The notes below the pieces were generated by a model that ran no database searches, was not told where the DNA came from, and saw nothing but the letters and a program-made list of their open reading frames with translations. 64,000 bases of DNA from NCBI RefSeq assembly GCF_032463525.1, contig NZ_CP135972.1, positions 1 to 64,000 on the forward strand, in the 5' to 3' direction. Shown here piece by piece: positions 1 through 10,026 of the stretch. The translations under genes and the position numbers were made by a program. Source of the stretch: Pseudomonas sp. DTU_2021_1001937_2_SI_NGA_ILE_001. Its GTDB lineage: Bacteria > Pseudomonadota > Gammaproteobacteria > Pseudomonadales > Pseudomonadaceae. The number at the start of each line of letters is the position of its first letter. Position 1 is the stretch's first letter.

Positions 1-3
1 GCA

Positions 4-1842
4 TCAGGCGCCAGCCAACGGCGCCACACTGGCGATCGCCTGTTCGAAGTCGCGCACGAAGCGCGGGGTGTCGAACAGTGGCGAGGTGGCGCGGTTGGCG
101 GCCAGGCGCTGGCGCAGGCCCGGCAGCAGCTGGGCGTCGGTGGCCAGTTGCACGGCGCGTGCTTCGTAGTCGGCCAGAGTGGTGGTGATCAGTTCCGGCA
201 GTTCCAGGGCAGTCAACAGCGCCCCGGCCATGCGCGAAGCGAAGGTGCGGCCTGAACGGGTCAGCACCGGCAGGCCCATCCATAACGCATCGTTGGCCGT
301 GGTGCCGGCATTGAACGGGTAGGCATCGAGGAACAGGTCGGCGGCACTGTAGCGTGCCAGGTACTGGTCCGGGGCCACCCGCGGCGCGAAGATCAGCCGC
401 TGCGTATCGATGCCCTGCCGCTCGGCCCGAGCACACAGGTTGGCCTGCGCCCACTGGTTATCGGCCAGCAGCCACAGCACGCTGTTCGGCACACGTTGCA
501 GAATGCGCATCCAGCTGTCGAACACCTCTTCGTTGAACTTGTAGTTGTTGTTGAACGAGCAGAACACGAAGCGATCGTCCGGCAGGCCGCACTCGGCGCG
601 GCTCGGCAGGGCCGCCACGGGGCGCTGGCGGTCGCTGCACTGGTAGATCTGCGCCAGGTACAGCGGCTTCTCGCTGTAATAGGGGCGCTCCTGGTCGGGG
701 ATCAGGTAGCGGTCGGCAATCACGTAGTCGATGCACGGCAGGCCGGTGGTGCCGGGAAAGCCCAGGTAGGTCATCTGCACCGGCGCCGGGCGCCAGGCAA
801 GGATGTTCGGCCGCGCGCCGGAGGTCAGGCCGTGCAGGTCGATGAGCACGTCGATTTCCAGGTTGCGGATGCACTGCGCGGCGGTGGCGTCGTCCATGTC
901 GGCAATGCGCACGAAATGGTCCATGGCGCCCTTGACCCGCTCACGCAGGGCCGAGCCGTCCTCGCGGCTCCAGCAGAAGCCGAACACCTCGAAGCGCTCG
1001 CGATCGATCAACTCGAACAGCTCTACGGTCAGCAGCGACACCGCATGCAGACAGAAGTCCGAAGACAGGAAACCGATGCGCAACTTGCCATGCCCATAGC
1101 CCGAGGTGGTGGCCAGGGCCGGTACCCGCACGTTGACCCGCTCGCGGACGAAGTGCAGGGCGGCGGCCAGTTGCAGGCCGGGGTCGTCGCTGCCGGCCAG
1201 CAACGCCAAGGGTGACGAGGCCTTGAGCAGGTCGCCCAGGCTCACACCCACCGGCGGCACGTACACCGGCCACACGCACTGCTTCTGGCGCAGGTGGACC
1301 CAATGCTGGATCACCTTGGGTTGCGCCGGGTCGACCTCCAGGCTCTTGCGCAGCGTGGCTTCGGCCGCCTGCAGCTGGCGGGTTTCTTCCTGCAGGCGGC
1401 CCAGGCTGTTGCACACCATCAGGTACAGGTCACGGCTTTCCTGCAGGTCGATCAGGCCCTTGTCGAGGATCGACTGCCAGGTATCGAGCGCCTGCTGCGG
1501 CTGTTGCTGGCGCTCCTGCAAGGTGCCCAGGTTGAACCAGGCCTGGGCGAAGCCGGGATTCTGCGCCACGGCCGCGCGGTAGGCCTGCTCGGCGGCGTCG
1601 ATCTGCCCCAGCTGGGTGAGGGTGACCCCCAGGTTGAACTGCACGATGTAGTGCACCGCCGACTGGCAATGCCCCAGCCAGCGCTGATACAGCGTGGCCA
1701 CATCGGCAAAGCGCTGGGCAGCGTTGAGGCGCTCGGCGGTCTGCAGCAGCTGCATGGGTTCCAGCGCCGCCCGTTCGGACAATTGCAGGGCCGTGGACAG
1801 CGTCAGGTCCAGGTCCGGGCTTTGAAGATTTTCGATCTGCAT
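4..1842 (-). CDS. TPR protein with SPINDLY/O-GlcNAc-transferase-like glycosyltransferase domain (GT41)
   Basis: About 612 residues. The N-terminal third holds tetratricopeptide repeats (for example the stretch around residues 70-115 with the AxxAWFNLG pattern). From about residue 250 to the end is a GT41-type catalytic region with the hallmarks LSSDF..H, GFPGTTG, FNNNYKF, FAPR and the NAGTTANDALWMGLPVLTR loop. Family members transfer a sugar, often GlcNAc or glucose, from a nucleotide sugar to Ser/Thr or Asn of proteins. I chose the second ATG because GGAG lies five bases upstream of it; an in-frame ATG at 1857 would add five residues. It lies directly downstream of, and on the same strand as, a giant Thr-rich secreted repeat protein, so that protein is a plausible acceptor (inference). 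Complete, with stop codon inside the window. Confidence 0.85.
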   Translation of the reverse strand: MQIENLQSPDLDLTLSTALQLSERAALEPMQLLQTAERLNAAQRFADVATLYQRWLGHCQSAVHYIVQFNLGVTLTQLGQIDAAEQAYRAAVAQNPGFAQAWFNLGTLQERQQQPQQALDTWQSILDKGLIDLQESRDLYLMVCNSLGRLQEETRQLQAAEATLRKSLEVDPAQPKVIQHWVHLRQKQCVWPVYVPPVGVSLGDLLKASSPLALLAGSDDPGLQLAAALHFVRERVNVRVPALATTSGYGHGKLRIGFLSSDFCLHAVSLLTVELFELIDRERFEVFGFCWSREDGSALRERVKGAMDHFVRIADMDDATAAQCIRNLEIDVLIDLHGLTSGARPNILAWRPAPVQMTYLGFPGTTGLPCIDYVIADRYLIPDQERPYYSEKPLYLAQIYQCSDRQRPVAALPSRAECGLPDDRFVFCSFNNNYKFNEEVFDSWMRILQRVPNSVLWLLADNQWAQANLCARAERQGIDTQRLIFAPRVAPDQYLARYSAADLFLDAYPFNAGTTANDALWMGLPVLTRSGRTFASRMAGALLTALELPELITTTLADYEARAVQLATDAQLLPGLRQRLAANRATSPLFDTPRFVRDFEQAIASVAPLAGA

Positions 1843-1857
1843 CAGGGCTCCACCCAT

Positions 1858-1889
1858 AAAAAAATACCGGACTCTTGCGAGCCCGGTAT
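1858..1889 (-). terminator. Rho-independent terminator after the giant repeat gene
   Basis: On the minus strand the stem ATACCGG / CCGGTAT with a 12-base loop runs straight into seven T residues. It lies about 70 bases after the stop of the octapeptide-repeat gene and ends only about 15 bases before the chosen start of the glycosyltransferase, so downstream expression must come from read-through or a promoter within this gap. Confidence 0.8.
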
Positions 1890-1959
1890 TCGGGTCGGTT
1901 GCCGTTTCATCGCTGAAACGGGAACGTCCTTAAGTCACTTGGAGGTGTATCACTGAATA

Positions 1960-4900
1960 TCAGTTAATCCAAGTGTGTACGTCGGTGGCGACCAGCAACT
2001 GCACGTTGCCGTCGTTGAAGACGTTATAGCTGGTGCCGTCGACCGTGGCGGTACCCGCGGCTTGCCATTCACCGGCAGCGCCCTGGATGTGCACGCTGTC
2101 GTGTTGGTCGCCATTGATGACCATCTGCACCGGTGCGGCGGCACCGCTGCCGGTGTCCACCTGGCCGGCCTGGCCCAGCGCCGCAACCGCCTTGGCGTCC
2201 ACGGTCAGGGTGGAGGCCGCACCGTTGTCGGACGCCAGGTCGATGGCGCCCAGCTTGCCGACCACTTCAGGGTTCAGCTGAGTGAGGTCGATGGACTGGT
2301 CACCGCCTGCCTGCGTGTGGAACCACACGTCGGCAATGGTGTGGGTATGGCCATCGCTGGTCTCGAAGCTGGCCTGCAGACCGATCAGGTTGCCGTGGTT
2401 CAGCTCGACAGTCTTGGCCACATCCAGGTTGAACTGGGTGATGCCCAGGTCTTTCAGGCTGTGCATCTCGCCTTGATCGCTGATGCCATCGTGGTTGCTG
2501 TCGACCCACACCTGCAGGGCGCTGAACAGCTGGTCACCGGAGTTGATCACGCCGTCGTGATTGCTGTCCAGGCTCTTCAGTGCTTCGAAACCGTCCTTGG
2601 CCAGCGAACCGTCAGCCAGGCGGAAGGCCGAACCGAACAGCTCGGAACCATCGTTCACCACACCGTCGCCGTTGCGGTCCAGGGCCAGCAGGCCGTCACC
2701 GCCGGCAGTCCAGCCAGTGCTTTCCTTATGGCCATCGGCATTGAGGTCGAACTTCGTGCCGTTGAGCAGGTGCGTGGTCTGCACGCCGTCACCGTTGAGG
2801 TCCAGGACCAGCGGGGTCGACAGCGCCATGGCGTCGACCTGGGTGGAACTCATCGCCTGGATCTGCGCAGTGGTGAAGGCGTTCACCTGGGTCATGCTCA
2901 GGTGCGACAGCTGCGCGGTGGTCAGGGCCTGGATCTGCGTGGTGGTCAGGGCCGCCACCTGGGCGGTGGTCAGCGCCGCGGTGTCCGCCGTTTCGATCGC
3001 TGCGATCTGCGCGGTGGTCAGGGCGGCCAGGTCAGCGGTCTGCATGGCCGCGAACTGGGTCGACTTGAGCGCCACGATCTGAGCGGTGGTCAGCGCCGCC
3101 GCCTGAGCGGTGGTGAGAGCCACGATCTGCGCGGTGGTCAGCGCCGCGACATCAGCGGTTTCCATCGCCGCCACCTGAGTGGTGGTCAGCGCGGCAACCT
3201 GGGCGGTGGTCAGGCCAGCGACCTGAGCGGTGCTCAGAGCGACGATCTGCGCCGTGGTCAGGGCGGCTGCCTGGGCCGTGGTCAGGGCCGCGATGCTGGT
3301 GACCGGCAGAGCGGCCACATCGACGGTTTCCATCGCGGCGATCTGCGCGGTGGTCATGGCCGCGACCTGGGTCGCCTTCAAGGCTGCGACCTGGGCAGTA
3401 CCCAGTGCCACGACCTGGGCGGTGGTCAGCGCCGCAACATCGGCGGTTTCCATCGCGGCGATCTGGGTCGGTTTCAGCGCCGCGACCTCAGCGGTGGTCA
3501 GGTTGGCCACTTGCGCGGTGGTCAGCGCGACGACCTGAGCGGTGGTCAGGGCCGCGACATCGGCAGTTTCCATGGCCGCCACTTGCGCGGTAGTCAGGTT
3601 GGCCACCTGGGCGGTGGTCAGGGCTGCGGTTTGCGCGGTGGTCAGCGCGACGATCTGTGCGGTGGTCAGCGCCGCCACGTCGGCCGTCGGCAGGGCTGCG
3701 ATTTGCGCGGCGGTCAGGCCGGGCACCTGAGCGGTGGTCAGCGCGGCCGCTTGCGCGGTGGTCAGGCCAGCCACGGCAGCGGTGCTCAGCGCGGCCAGGT
3801 CGGCGTTCTGCAGAGCGGCGACTTGCGCGGTGGTCAGCGCGGCGACCTGGGTGGACTTGAGCGCTGCCGCTTGCGCGGTGGTCAGCGCCACCACCTGGGC
3901 AGTGGTCAGGGCCGCCACTTGCGCCGTAGTCATCGCAGCCACCTGGGTCGGTGTCAGCGCAGCGAAGTCGACGGTCTCCAGGGCAGCCACTTGTGCAGTG
4001 GTCAGGGCCGCCACTTGCGCGGTGGTCAGCGCCGCTGCCTGAGCGGTGGTCAGGGCCACCACCTGGGCCGTGGTCAGGGCCGCCACGTCCGCAGTGGTCA
4101 GAGCCGACACCTGGGCAGGCTTGAGCGCAGCCACCTGAGCGGTGGTCAGCGCCGCGGCTTGCGCGGTGGTCAGGCCAGCGACTTGAGCCGTGGTCAGCGC
4201 CGCCACGTCAACGGTTTCCATGGCCGCCACTTGCGCGGTGGTCAAGGCGGTGACTTGTGCCGGCTTGAGGGCCGCCACTTGTGCGGTGGTCAGGGCCACG
4301 ACCTGGGCCGTGGTCAGGGCCGCCACGTCCGCGGTGGTCAGCGCACCGACCTGGGCTACGGTCAGACCCGGCACCTGAGCGGTGGTCAGGGCCGCCACTT
4401 GCGCGGTGGTCAGCGCCGCGATGGCTGCGGTGCTCAAGGCACCCAGGTCAGCGTTCTGCAGGGCAGCCACCTGGGCGGTGGTCAGGGCAGCGACCTGGGT
4501 CGACTTCAGGCTGGCGGCCTGAGCTGTGGTCAGGGCGACGACCTGGTCGGTGGTCAGGGCAGCGACCTGCGCGGTGGTCAGGGCCCCCACGTTGGCTACG
4601 TTCAGCGCGGCGAAGTCTGCGGTGGTCAGCGCCGCTACTTGCGCGGTGGTCAGGTTGGCCACTTGTGCAGTAGTCAGGGCCGCCGCTTGCGCGGTGGTCA
4701 GCGCAGCCACTTGAGCCGTGGTCAGCGCCGCCACGTCGGCGGTCTGCATGGCACTGATCTGTGCTGGCTTGAGGGCCGCAATCTGGCCGGTGGTCATGGC
4801 TGCGTATTGGCCAGTGGTCAGGGCAACAATCTGCGCGGTGGTCAGCGCCGCCACGTCGACAGTTTCCATGGCCGCCACTTGCGCGGTGGTCAGGTTGGCC

Positions 4901-7900
4901 ACCTGGGCGGTGGTCAGCGCAGCAGTTTGCGCGGTGGTCAGCGCCACAACCTGGCCGGTGGTCAACGCAGCGACGTCGGCGGTCGGCAGGGCCGCGATCT
5001 GTGCGGCGGTCAGGCCTGGCACCTGGGCAGTGGTCAGCGCCGCCACCTGAGCGGTGGTCAGGCCGGCCACGGCCGCGGTGGTCAGCGCAGCCAGGTCGGC
5101 GTTCTGCAGGGCCGCCACCTGGGCGGTGGTCAGTGCAGCGACCTGAGTCGGTTTCAGCGCCGCCGCTTGCGCGGTGGTCAACGCCACCACCTGAGCGGTG
5201 GTCAGGGCTGCTACCTGCGCGGTGGTCAGGGCACCGACGCTGGCGACCGGCAGGGCTGCGAAGTCAACGGTTTCCAGGGCAGCGACCTGCGCGGTGGTCA
5301 GGGCTGCAACCTGCGCGGTGGTCAGGGCAGCCGCCTGGCCGGTGGTCAGCGCGACAACCTGGGCGGTGGTCAGGGCGGCCACTTCAGCCGTGGTCAGCGC
5401 CGATACCTGGGCAGGCTTGAGCGCGGCCACTTGGGCAGTGGTCAGGGCTGCCACTTGCGCGGTGGTCAGGCCAGCCACTTGGGCGGTGGTCAGGGCTGCG
5501 ATGTCGACGGTCTCAATGGCCGCCACCTGAGCGGTGCTCATGGCCGCGAGCTGGGTCGGTTTCAGTGCAGCCACCTGGGCAGTGGTCAGACCGACGACCT
5601 GGCCAGTGGTCAGGGCCGCCACCTGGGCGGTGGTCAGGGCGCCGATGCTGGCAGCGGGCAGAGCGGCCAGGTCAACGGTTTCCAGCGCGGCCACCTGGGC
5701 GGTGGTCAGTGCCGCCACTTGGGCAGTGGTCAGCGCCGCCGCCTGGGCAGTGGTCAGAGCCACGACCTGAGCCGTGGTCAGCGCGGCCACGTCGGCAGTC
5801 TGCATGGCACTGATCTGCGCTGGCTTGAGGGCCGCAATCTGGCCGGTGGTCATGGCAGCGTACTGGCCAGTGGTCAGGGCAACGATCTGCGCGGTGGTCA
5901 GCGCCGCCACGTCGACAGTTTCCATGGCCGCCACTTGCGCGGTGGTCAGGTTGGCCACCTGGGCGGTGGTCAGCGCGGCGGTCTGCGCGGTGCTCAGCGC
6001 CACCACCTGGGCGGTGGTCAGCGCCGCGACATCGGCGGTCGGCAGGGCCGCGATCTGCGCGGCGGTCAGGCCTGGCACCTGGGCAGTGGTCAGCGCCGCC
6101 ACCTGAGCGGTGGTCAGGCCGGCCACGGCGGCGGTGGTCAGTGCGGCGAGGTCGGCGTTCTGCAGGGCCGCCACTTGCGCGGTGGTCAGTGCAGCCACCT
6201 GAGTCGGTTTCAGCGAAGCCGCCTGGGCGGTAGTCAGTGCGACAACCTGGTCGGTGGTCAGCGCCGCCACCTGCGCGGTGGTCAGGGCACCGACGCTGGC
6301 GACCGGCAGGGCCGCGAAGTCTACGGTTTCCAGGGCCGCCACCTGCGCAGTGGTCAAGGCAGCGACCTGCGCGGTAGTCAGCGCGGCTGCCTGGCCGGTG
6401 GTCAGGGCGACAACCTGCGCGGTGGTCAGCGCGGCCACTTCAGCAGTGGTCAGCGCCGATACCTGGGCAGGTTTCAGCGCGGCCACCTGAGCGGTGGTCA
6501 GGGCGGCGACTTGCGCGGTGGTCAGGCCAGCCACCTGAGCGGTGGTCAGGGCCGCGATGTCGACGGTTTCAATCGCCGCCACCTGAGCGGTAGTCATGGC
6601 CGCGAGTTGAGTCGGCTTCAGTGCAGCCACCTGGGCAGTGGTCAGCGCGACAACCTGGGCGGTGGTCAGCGCGGCCACTTCAGCAGTGGTCAGGGCACCG
6701 ACCTGGGCAACGGTCAGGCCGGGCACCTGGGCGGTGGTCAGCGCAGCCACCTGCGCAGTGGTCAGGCCGGCGATGGCAGCGGTGCTCAAGGCACCCAGAT
6801 CGGCGTTCTGCAGGGCCGCCACTTGCGCGGTGGTCAGGGCAGCGACCTGGGTCGACTTCAGGCTGGCAGCCTGAGCGGTGGTCAGGGCAACGACCTGGTC
6901 GGTGGTCAGCGCAGCCACCTGAGCGGTGGTCAGGGCACCGACGCTGGCGACCGGCAGAGCCGCGAAGTCAACGGTTTCCAGGGCAGCGACCTGCGCGGTG
7001 GTCAGGGCTGCAACCTGCGCGGTGGTCAGGGCAGCCGCCTGACCGGTGGTCAGCGCGACAACCTGCGCGGTGGTCAGGGCGGCCACTTCAGCAGTAGTCA
7101 GCGCCGATACCTGGGCAGGTTTCAGCGCGGCCACCTGAGCGGTGGTCAGGGCTGCCACTTGCGCGGTGGTCAGGCCGGCTACCTGGGCAGTGGTCAGCGC
7201 AGCAACGTCAACGGTTTCCAGCGCAGCGACTTGCGCGGTGGTCAGCGCAGCCACCTGGGTCGGTTTCAGCGCGGCCACTTGCGCGGTGGTCAGGGCGACG
7301 ACTTGGCCCGTGGTCAATGCCGCCACTTGTGCGGTGGTCAGCGCGGCGACGCTGGCGGCTGGCAGCGCGGCCAGGTCAACGGTTTCCAGGGCTGCGACCT
7401 GAGCAGTGGTCAGGGCAGCGACCTGGCCGGTGGTCAGCGCGGCCGCCTGGCCGGTAGTCAGGGCCACAACTTGTGCGGTGGTCAGTGCGGCCACCTCAGC
7501 GGTGGTCAAAGCTGCAACCTGAGGTGCCTTGAGGGCCGCGATCTGGCCAGTGGTCAGGGCTGCAACCTGGGCAGTGGTCAGGCCGGCCACTTGAGCGGTG
7601 GTCAGCGCCGCGATGTCGACGGTCTCAATCGCCGCCACCTGAGCGGTGCTCATGGCTGCGAGCTGGGCCGGTTTCAGCGCCGCGACCTGGGCCGTGGTCA
7701 ACGCGACAACCTGGCCGGTGGTCAGCGCCGCCACTTCGGCGGTGGTCAGGGCGCCGACTTGAGCCACGCTCAGGCCTGCGACCTGGCCGGTGGTCAGCGC
7801 CGCGACCTGGGCAGTGGTCATGCCGGCGATGGAGGCGGTGGTCAGGGCGGCCAGGTCGGCGGTCTGCATGGCTGCCACCTGGGCGGTGGTCAAGGCAGCG

Positions 7901-10026
7901 ACCTGGGTCGGTTTAAGCGAAGCCGCTTGCGCGGTGGTCAGCGCCACCACCTGGTCGGTGGTCAGGGCAGCGACCTGCGCGGTGGTCAGCGCGCCGACGT
8001 TAGCTGCGCTCAGGGCAGCGAAATCAACGGTTTCCAGCGCGGCCACCTGAGCGGTGGTCAGGGCCGCCACCTGAGCGGAAGTCAGTGCGGCAGTCTGGGC
8101 GGTGGTCAGGGCAACCACTTGCGCAGTGGTCAGCGCGGCCACTTCAGCGGTGGTCAGCGCCGCGACCTGAGGTGCCTTGAGGGCAGCGATCTGGCCAGTG
8201 GTCAGCGCAGCCACCTGGGCGGTGGTCAGGCCCGCCACTTGGGCAGTGGTCAGCGCAGCGACGTCAACGGTTTCCAGCGCGGCCACTTGCGCAGTGGTCA
8301 GCGCCGCGACCTGGGTCGGCTTCAGTGCAGCCACTTGGGCAGTGCTCAGCGCCACGACCTGACCAGTGGTCAGGGCCGCCACTTGCGCGGTGGTCAGCGC
8401 GGCGACGCTGGCGGCTGGCAGGGCAGCCAGGTCAGCGGTTTCCAGGGCTGCGACCTGAGCAGTGGTCAGCGCCGCGACTTGCGCGGTGGTCAGGGCCGCG
8501 GTTTGTGCGGTACCCAGGGCAACGACCTGGGCGGTGGTCAGGGCGGCCACTTCGGCAGTGGTCAGGGCCGAGACCTGAGCAGGCTTCAGCGCAGCCACCT
8601 GGCCAGTGGTCAGCGCAGCGACTTGGGCTGTGGTCAGCGCCGCAACCTGAGAGGCGGTCAGCGCGGCCACATCGACGGTTTCCAGCGCGGCGACCTGGGC
8701 GGTGGTCAGGGCAGCAATTTGCGTGGTTTTCAGCGCAGCCACCTGGGCGGTACTGAGGGCAACGACCTGAGCGGTGGTCAGCGCGGCCACTTCAGCGGTG
8801 GTCAGCGCACCCACCTGGGCGACGGTCAGACCTGGCACCTGGGCGGTGGTCAGCGCAGCCACCTGAGCGGTGGTCATGCCGGCCACCGCAGCGGTGCTCA
8901 GCGCGGCCAGGTCGGCATTCTGCAGGGCGGCCACCTGAGCGGTGGTCAGCGCGGCGACCTGGGTCGGTTTCAGCGCCGCCGCTTGAGCGGTGGTCAACGC
9001 GACGACTTGTGCAGTGGTCAGTGCAGCGACCTGGGCCGTGGTCAGGGCACCGACGTTGGTGGCGGTCAGGGCGGCGAAGTCAACGGTTTCCAGTGCGGCG
9101 ACCTGAGCGGTGGTCAGCGCCGCCACCTGGGCCGAGGTCAGCGCGGCGGCCTGGCCAGTGGTCAGGGCGACAACTTGTGCGGTGGTCAGCGCCGCCACGT
9201 CAGCAGTGGTCAGGGCCGAGACCTGGGCAGGTTTGAGTGCCGCGACTTGTGCGGTGGTCAGCGCGGCGGCCTGAGCAGTGGTCAGCGCAGCGATCTGGGC
9301 GCTGGTCAGCGCGGCGACATCGACGGTCTCCATGGCCGCCACTTGAGCGGTGGTCAGCGCCGCGACCTGAGTGGTTTTCAGCGAGGTGACCTGGGCGGTG
9401 GTCAGCGCCACCACTTGCGCAGTGGTCAGGGCGGCCACCTCGGCGGTGGTCAACGCCCCCACTTGGGCGGCAGTCAGGCCGGGCACCTGGGCGGTGGTCA
9501 GGGCCGCGACTTGCGCGGTGCTCAGGTTGGCTACGGCAGCGGTGGTCAGCGCGGCCAGGTCGGCGTTCTGCAGGGCAGCGACCTGAGCGGTGGTCAGCGC
9601 GGCAACCTGAGTCGGCTTGAGGGCCGCGGCCTGGGCGGTGGTCAGGGCCACCACCTGGTCGGTGGTCAGGGCAGCGACTTGTGCGGTGGTCAGGGCACCC
9701 ACACTGGCCACGGGCAGGGCAGCGAAGTCGACCGTTTCAAAGGCGGCGACCTGCGCGGTGCTCAATGCGGCGACTTGCGCGGTGGTCAGGCTCGGTACCT
9801 GGGCAGTGGTCAGTGCGGCCACCTGGGCGGTGGTGAAACCGGGGAGCTGGGCGGTGGTGAACGCGGCAACGTTGGCTTTGGTGAAAGCGGGAATCTGAGC
9901 GGTGGTCAGCGCGGCAATTTGCACCGTGCTGAAGGCCGCAATGTCTTCGGTGCCGAGACCGGCAATGGTCGTCGTGCTCAAGGCAGCAACTTGTGCGGTA
10001 GTCAGCGAAGAAATAAAGCTACTCAT
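1960..10026 (-). CDS. Giant secreted octapeptide-repeat protein (adhesin-like, type I secretion candidate)
   Basis: About 2,688 residues. After a short N-terminus, residues ~8-2400 are almost entirely tandem octapeptides with consensus AALTTAQV, roughly 300 copies. A higher-order pattern is visible: octads starting ETVD or QNAD recur at intervals of 7, 10 and 10 octads, giving a 27-octad (216-residue, 648-bp) super-repeat, with some 17-octad versions lacking one 10-octad block. The last ~290 residues carry at least five acidic calcium-loop motifs of the EF-hand/dockerin kind (DLNGDG, DLNADG, DRNGDG, DSNHDG twice) and a non-repetitive C-terminus. There is no Sec signal peptide, which fits type I secretion by a C-terminal signal. 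Two complete type I systems lie nearby. Start chosen at the ATG preceded by AGGA at seven bases; the longer in-frame extension lacks this. Similar Pseudomonas proteins are often labelled heme utilization/adhesion proteins; the function here is inferred. Confidence 0.85.
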   Translation of the reverse strand: MSSFISSLTTAQVAALSTTTIAGLGTEDIAAFSTVQIAALTTAQIPAFTKANVAAFTTAQLPGFTTAQVAALTTAQVPSLTTAQVAALSTAQVAAFETVDFAALPVASVGALTTAQVAALTTDQVVALTTAQAAALKPTQVAALTTAQVAALQNADLAALTTAAVANLSTAQVAALTTAQVPGLTAAQVGALTTAEVAALTTAQVVALTTAQVTSLKTTQVAALTTAQVAAMETVDVAALTSAQIAALTTAQAAALTTAQVAALKPAQVSALTTADVAALTTAQVVALTTGQAAALTSAQVAALTTAQVAALETVDFAALTATNVGALTTAQVAALTTAQVVALTTAQAAALKPTQVAALTTAQVAALQNADLAALSTAAVAGMTTAQVAALTTAQVPGLTVAQVGALTTAEVAALTTAQVVALSTAQVAALKTTQIAALTTAQVAALETVDVAALTASQVAALTTAQVAALTTGQVAALKPAQVSALTTAEVAALTTAQVVALGTAQTAALTTAQVAALTTAQVAALETADLAALPAASVAALTTAQVAALTTGQVVALSTAQVAALKPTQVAALTTAQVAALETVDVAALTTAQVAGLTTAQVAALTTGQIAALKAPQVAALTTAEVAALTTAQVVALTTAQTAALTSAQVAALTTAQVAALETVDFAALSAANVGALTTAQVAALTTDQVVALTTAQAASLKPTQVAALTTAQVAAMQTADLAALTTASIAGMTTAQVAALTTGQVAGLSVAQVGALTTAEVAALTTGQVVALTTAQVAALKPAQLAAMSTAQVAAIETVDIAALTTAQVAGLTTAQVAALTTGQIAALKAPQVAALTTAEVAALTTAQVVALTTGQAAALTTGQVAALTTAQVAALETVDLAALPAASVAALTTAQVAALTTGQVVALTTAQVAALKPTQVAALTTAQVAALETVDVAALTTAQVAGLTTAQVAALTTAQVAALKPAQVSALTTAEVAALTTAQVVALTTGQAAALTTAQVAALTTAQVAALETVDFAALPVASVGALTTAQVAALTTDQVVALTTAQAASLKSTQVAALTTAQVAALQNADLGALSTAAIAGLTTAQVAALTTAQVPGLTVAQVGALTTAEVAALTTAQVVALTTAQVAALKPTQLAAMTTAQVAAIETVDIAALTTAQVAGLTTAQVAALTTAQVAALKPAQVSALTTAEVAALTTAQVVALTTGQAAALTTAQVAALTTAQVAALETVDFAALPVASVGALTTAQVAALTTDQVVALTTAQAASLKPTQVAALTTAQVAALQNADLAALTTAAVAGLTTAQVAALTTAQVPGLTAAQIAALPTADVAALTTAQVVALSTAQTAALTTAQVANLTTAQVAAMETVDVAALTTAQIVALTTGQYAAMTTGQIAALKPAQISAMQTADVAALTTAQVVALTTAQAAALTTAQVAALTTAQVAALETVDLAALPAASIGALTTAQVAALTTGQVVGLTTAQVAALKPTQLAAMSTAQVAAIETVDIAALTTAQVAGLTTAQVAALTTAQVAALKPAQVSALTTAEVAALTTAQVVALTTGQAAALTTAQVAALTTAQVAALETVDFAALPVASVGALTTAQVAALTTAQVVALTTAQAAALKPTQVAALTTAQVAALQNADLAALTTAAVAGLTTAQVAALTTAQVPGLTAAQIAALPTADVAALTTGQVVALTTAQTAALTTAQVANLTTAQVAAMETVDVAALTTAQIVALTTGQYAAMTTGQIAALKPAQISAMQTADVAALTTAQVAALTTAQAAALTTAQVANLTTAQVAALTTADFAALNVANVGALTTAQVAALTTDQVVALTTAQAASLKSTQVAALTTAQVAALQNADLGALSTAAIAALTTAQVAALTTAQVPGLTVAQVGALTTADVAALTTAQVVALTTAQVAALKPAQVTALTTAQVAAMETVDVAALTTAQVAGLTTAQAAALTTAQVAALKPAQVSALTTADVAALTTAQVVALTTAQAAALTTAQVAALTTAQVAALETVDFAALTPTQVAAMTTAQVAALTTAQVVALTTAQAAALKSTQVAALTTAQVAALQNADLAALSTAAVAGLTTAQAAALTTAQVPGLTAAQIAALPTADVAALTTAQIVALTTAQTAALTTAQVANLTTAQVAAMETADVAALTTAQVVALTTAQVANLTTAEVAALKPTQIAAMETADVAALTTAQVVALGTAQVAALKATQVAAMTTAQIAAMETVDVAALPVTSIAALTTAQAAALTTAQIVALSTAQVAGLTTAQVAALTTTQVAAMETADVAALTTAQIVALTTAQAAALTTAQIVALKSTQFAAMQTADLAALTTAQIAAIETADTAALTTAQVAALTTTQIQALTTAQLSHLSMTQVNAFTTAQIQAMSSTQVDAMALSTPLVLDLNGDGVQTTHLLNGTKFDLNADGHKESTGWTAGGDGLLALDRNGDGVVNDGSELFGSAFRLADGSLAKDGFEALKSLDSNHDGVINSGDQLFSALQVWVDSNHDGISDQGEMHSLKDLGITQFNLDVAKTVELNHGNLIGLQASFETSDGHTHTIADVWFHTQAGGDQSIDLTQLNPEVVGKLGAIDLASDNGAASTLTVDAKAVAALGQAGQVDTGSGAAAPVQMVINGDQHDSVHIQGAAGEWQAAGTATVDGTSYNVFNDGNVQLLVATDVHTWIN
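2830..10010 (-). repeat. 24-bp tandem repeat array (about 300 units) with 648-bp super-repeat
   Basis: Coding tandem repeat of 24 bp, read on the plus strand as variations of GCGGTGGTCAGGGCC with interposed codons. Units differ at synonymous and a few fixed non-synonymous positions. The positions of variant octads (ETVD, QNAD, KPTQ, PGL) define a 27-unit super-repeat and shorter 17-unit versions, consistent with expansion by unequal exchange of blocks of 7 and 10 units. Confidence 0.9.

Noticed and set aside
2830..10010. CRISPR-like or non-coding tandem repeat
   Set aside because: Units are 24 bp with no unique spacers and keep a reading frame; it is protein-coding.
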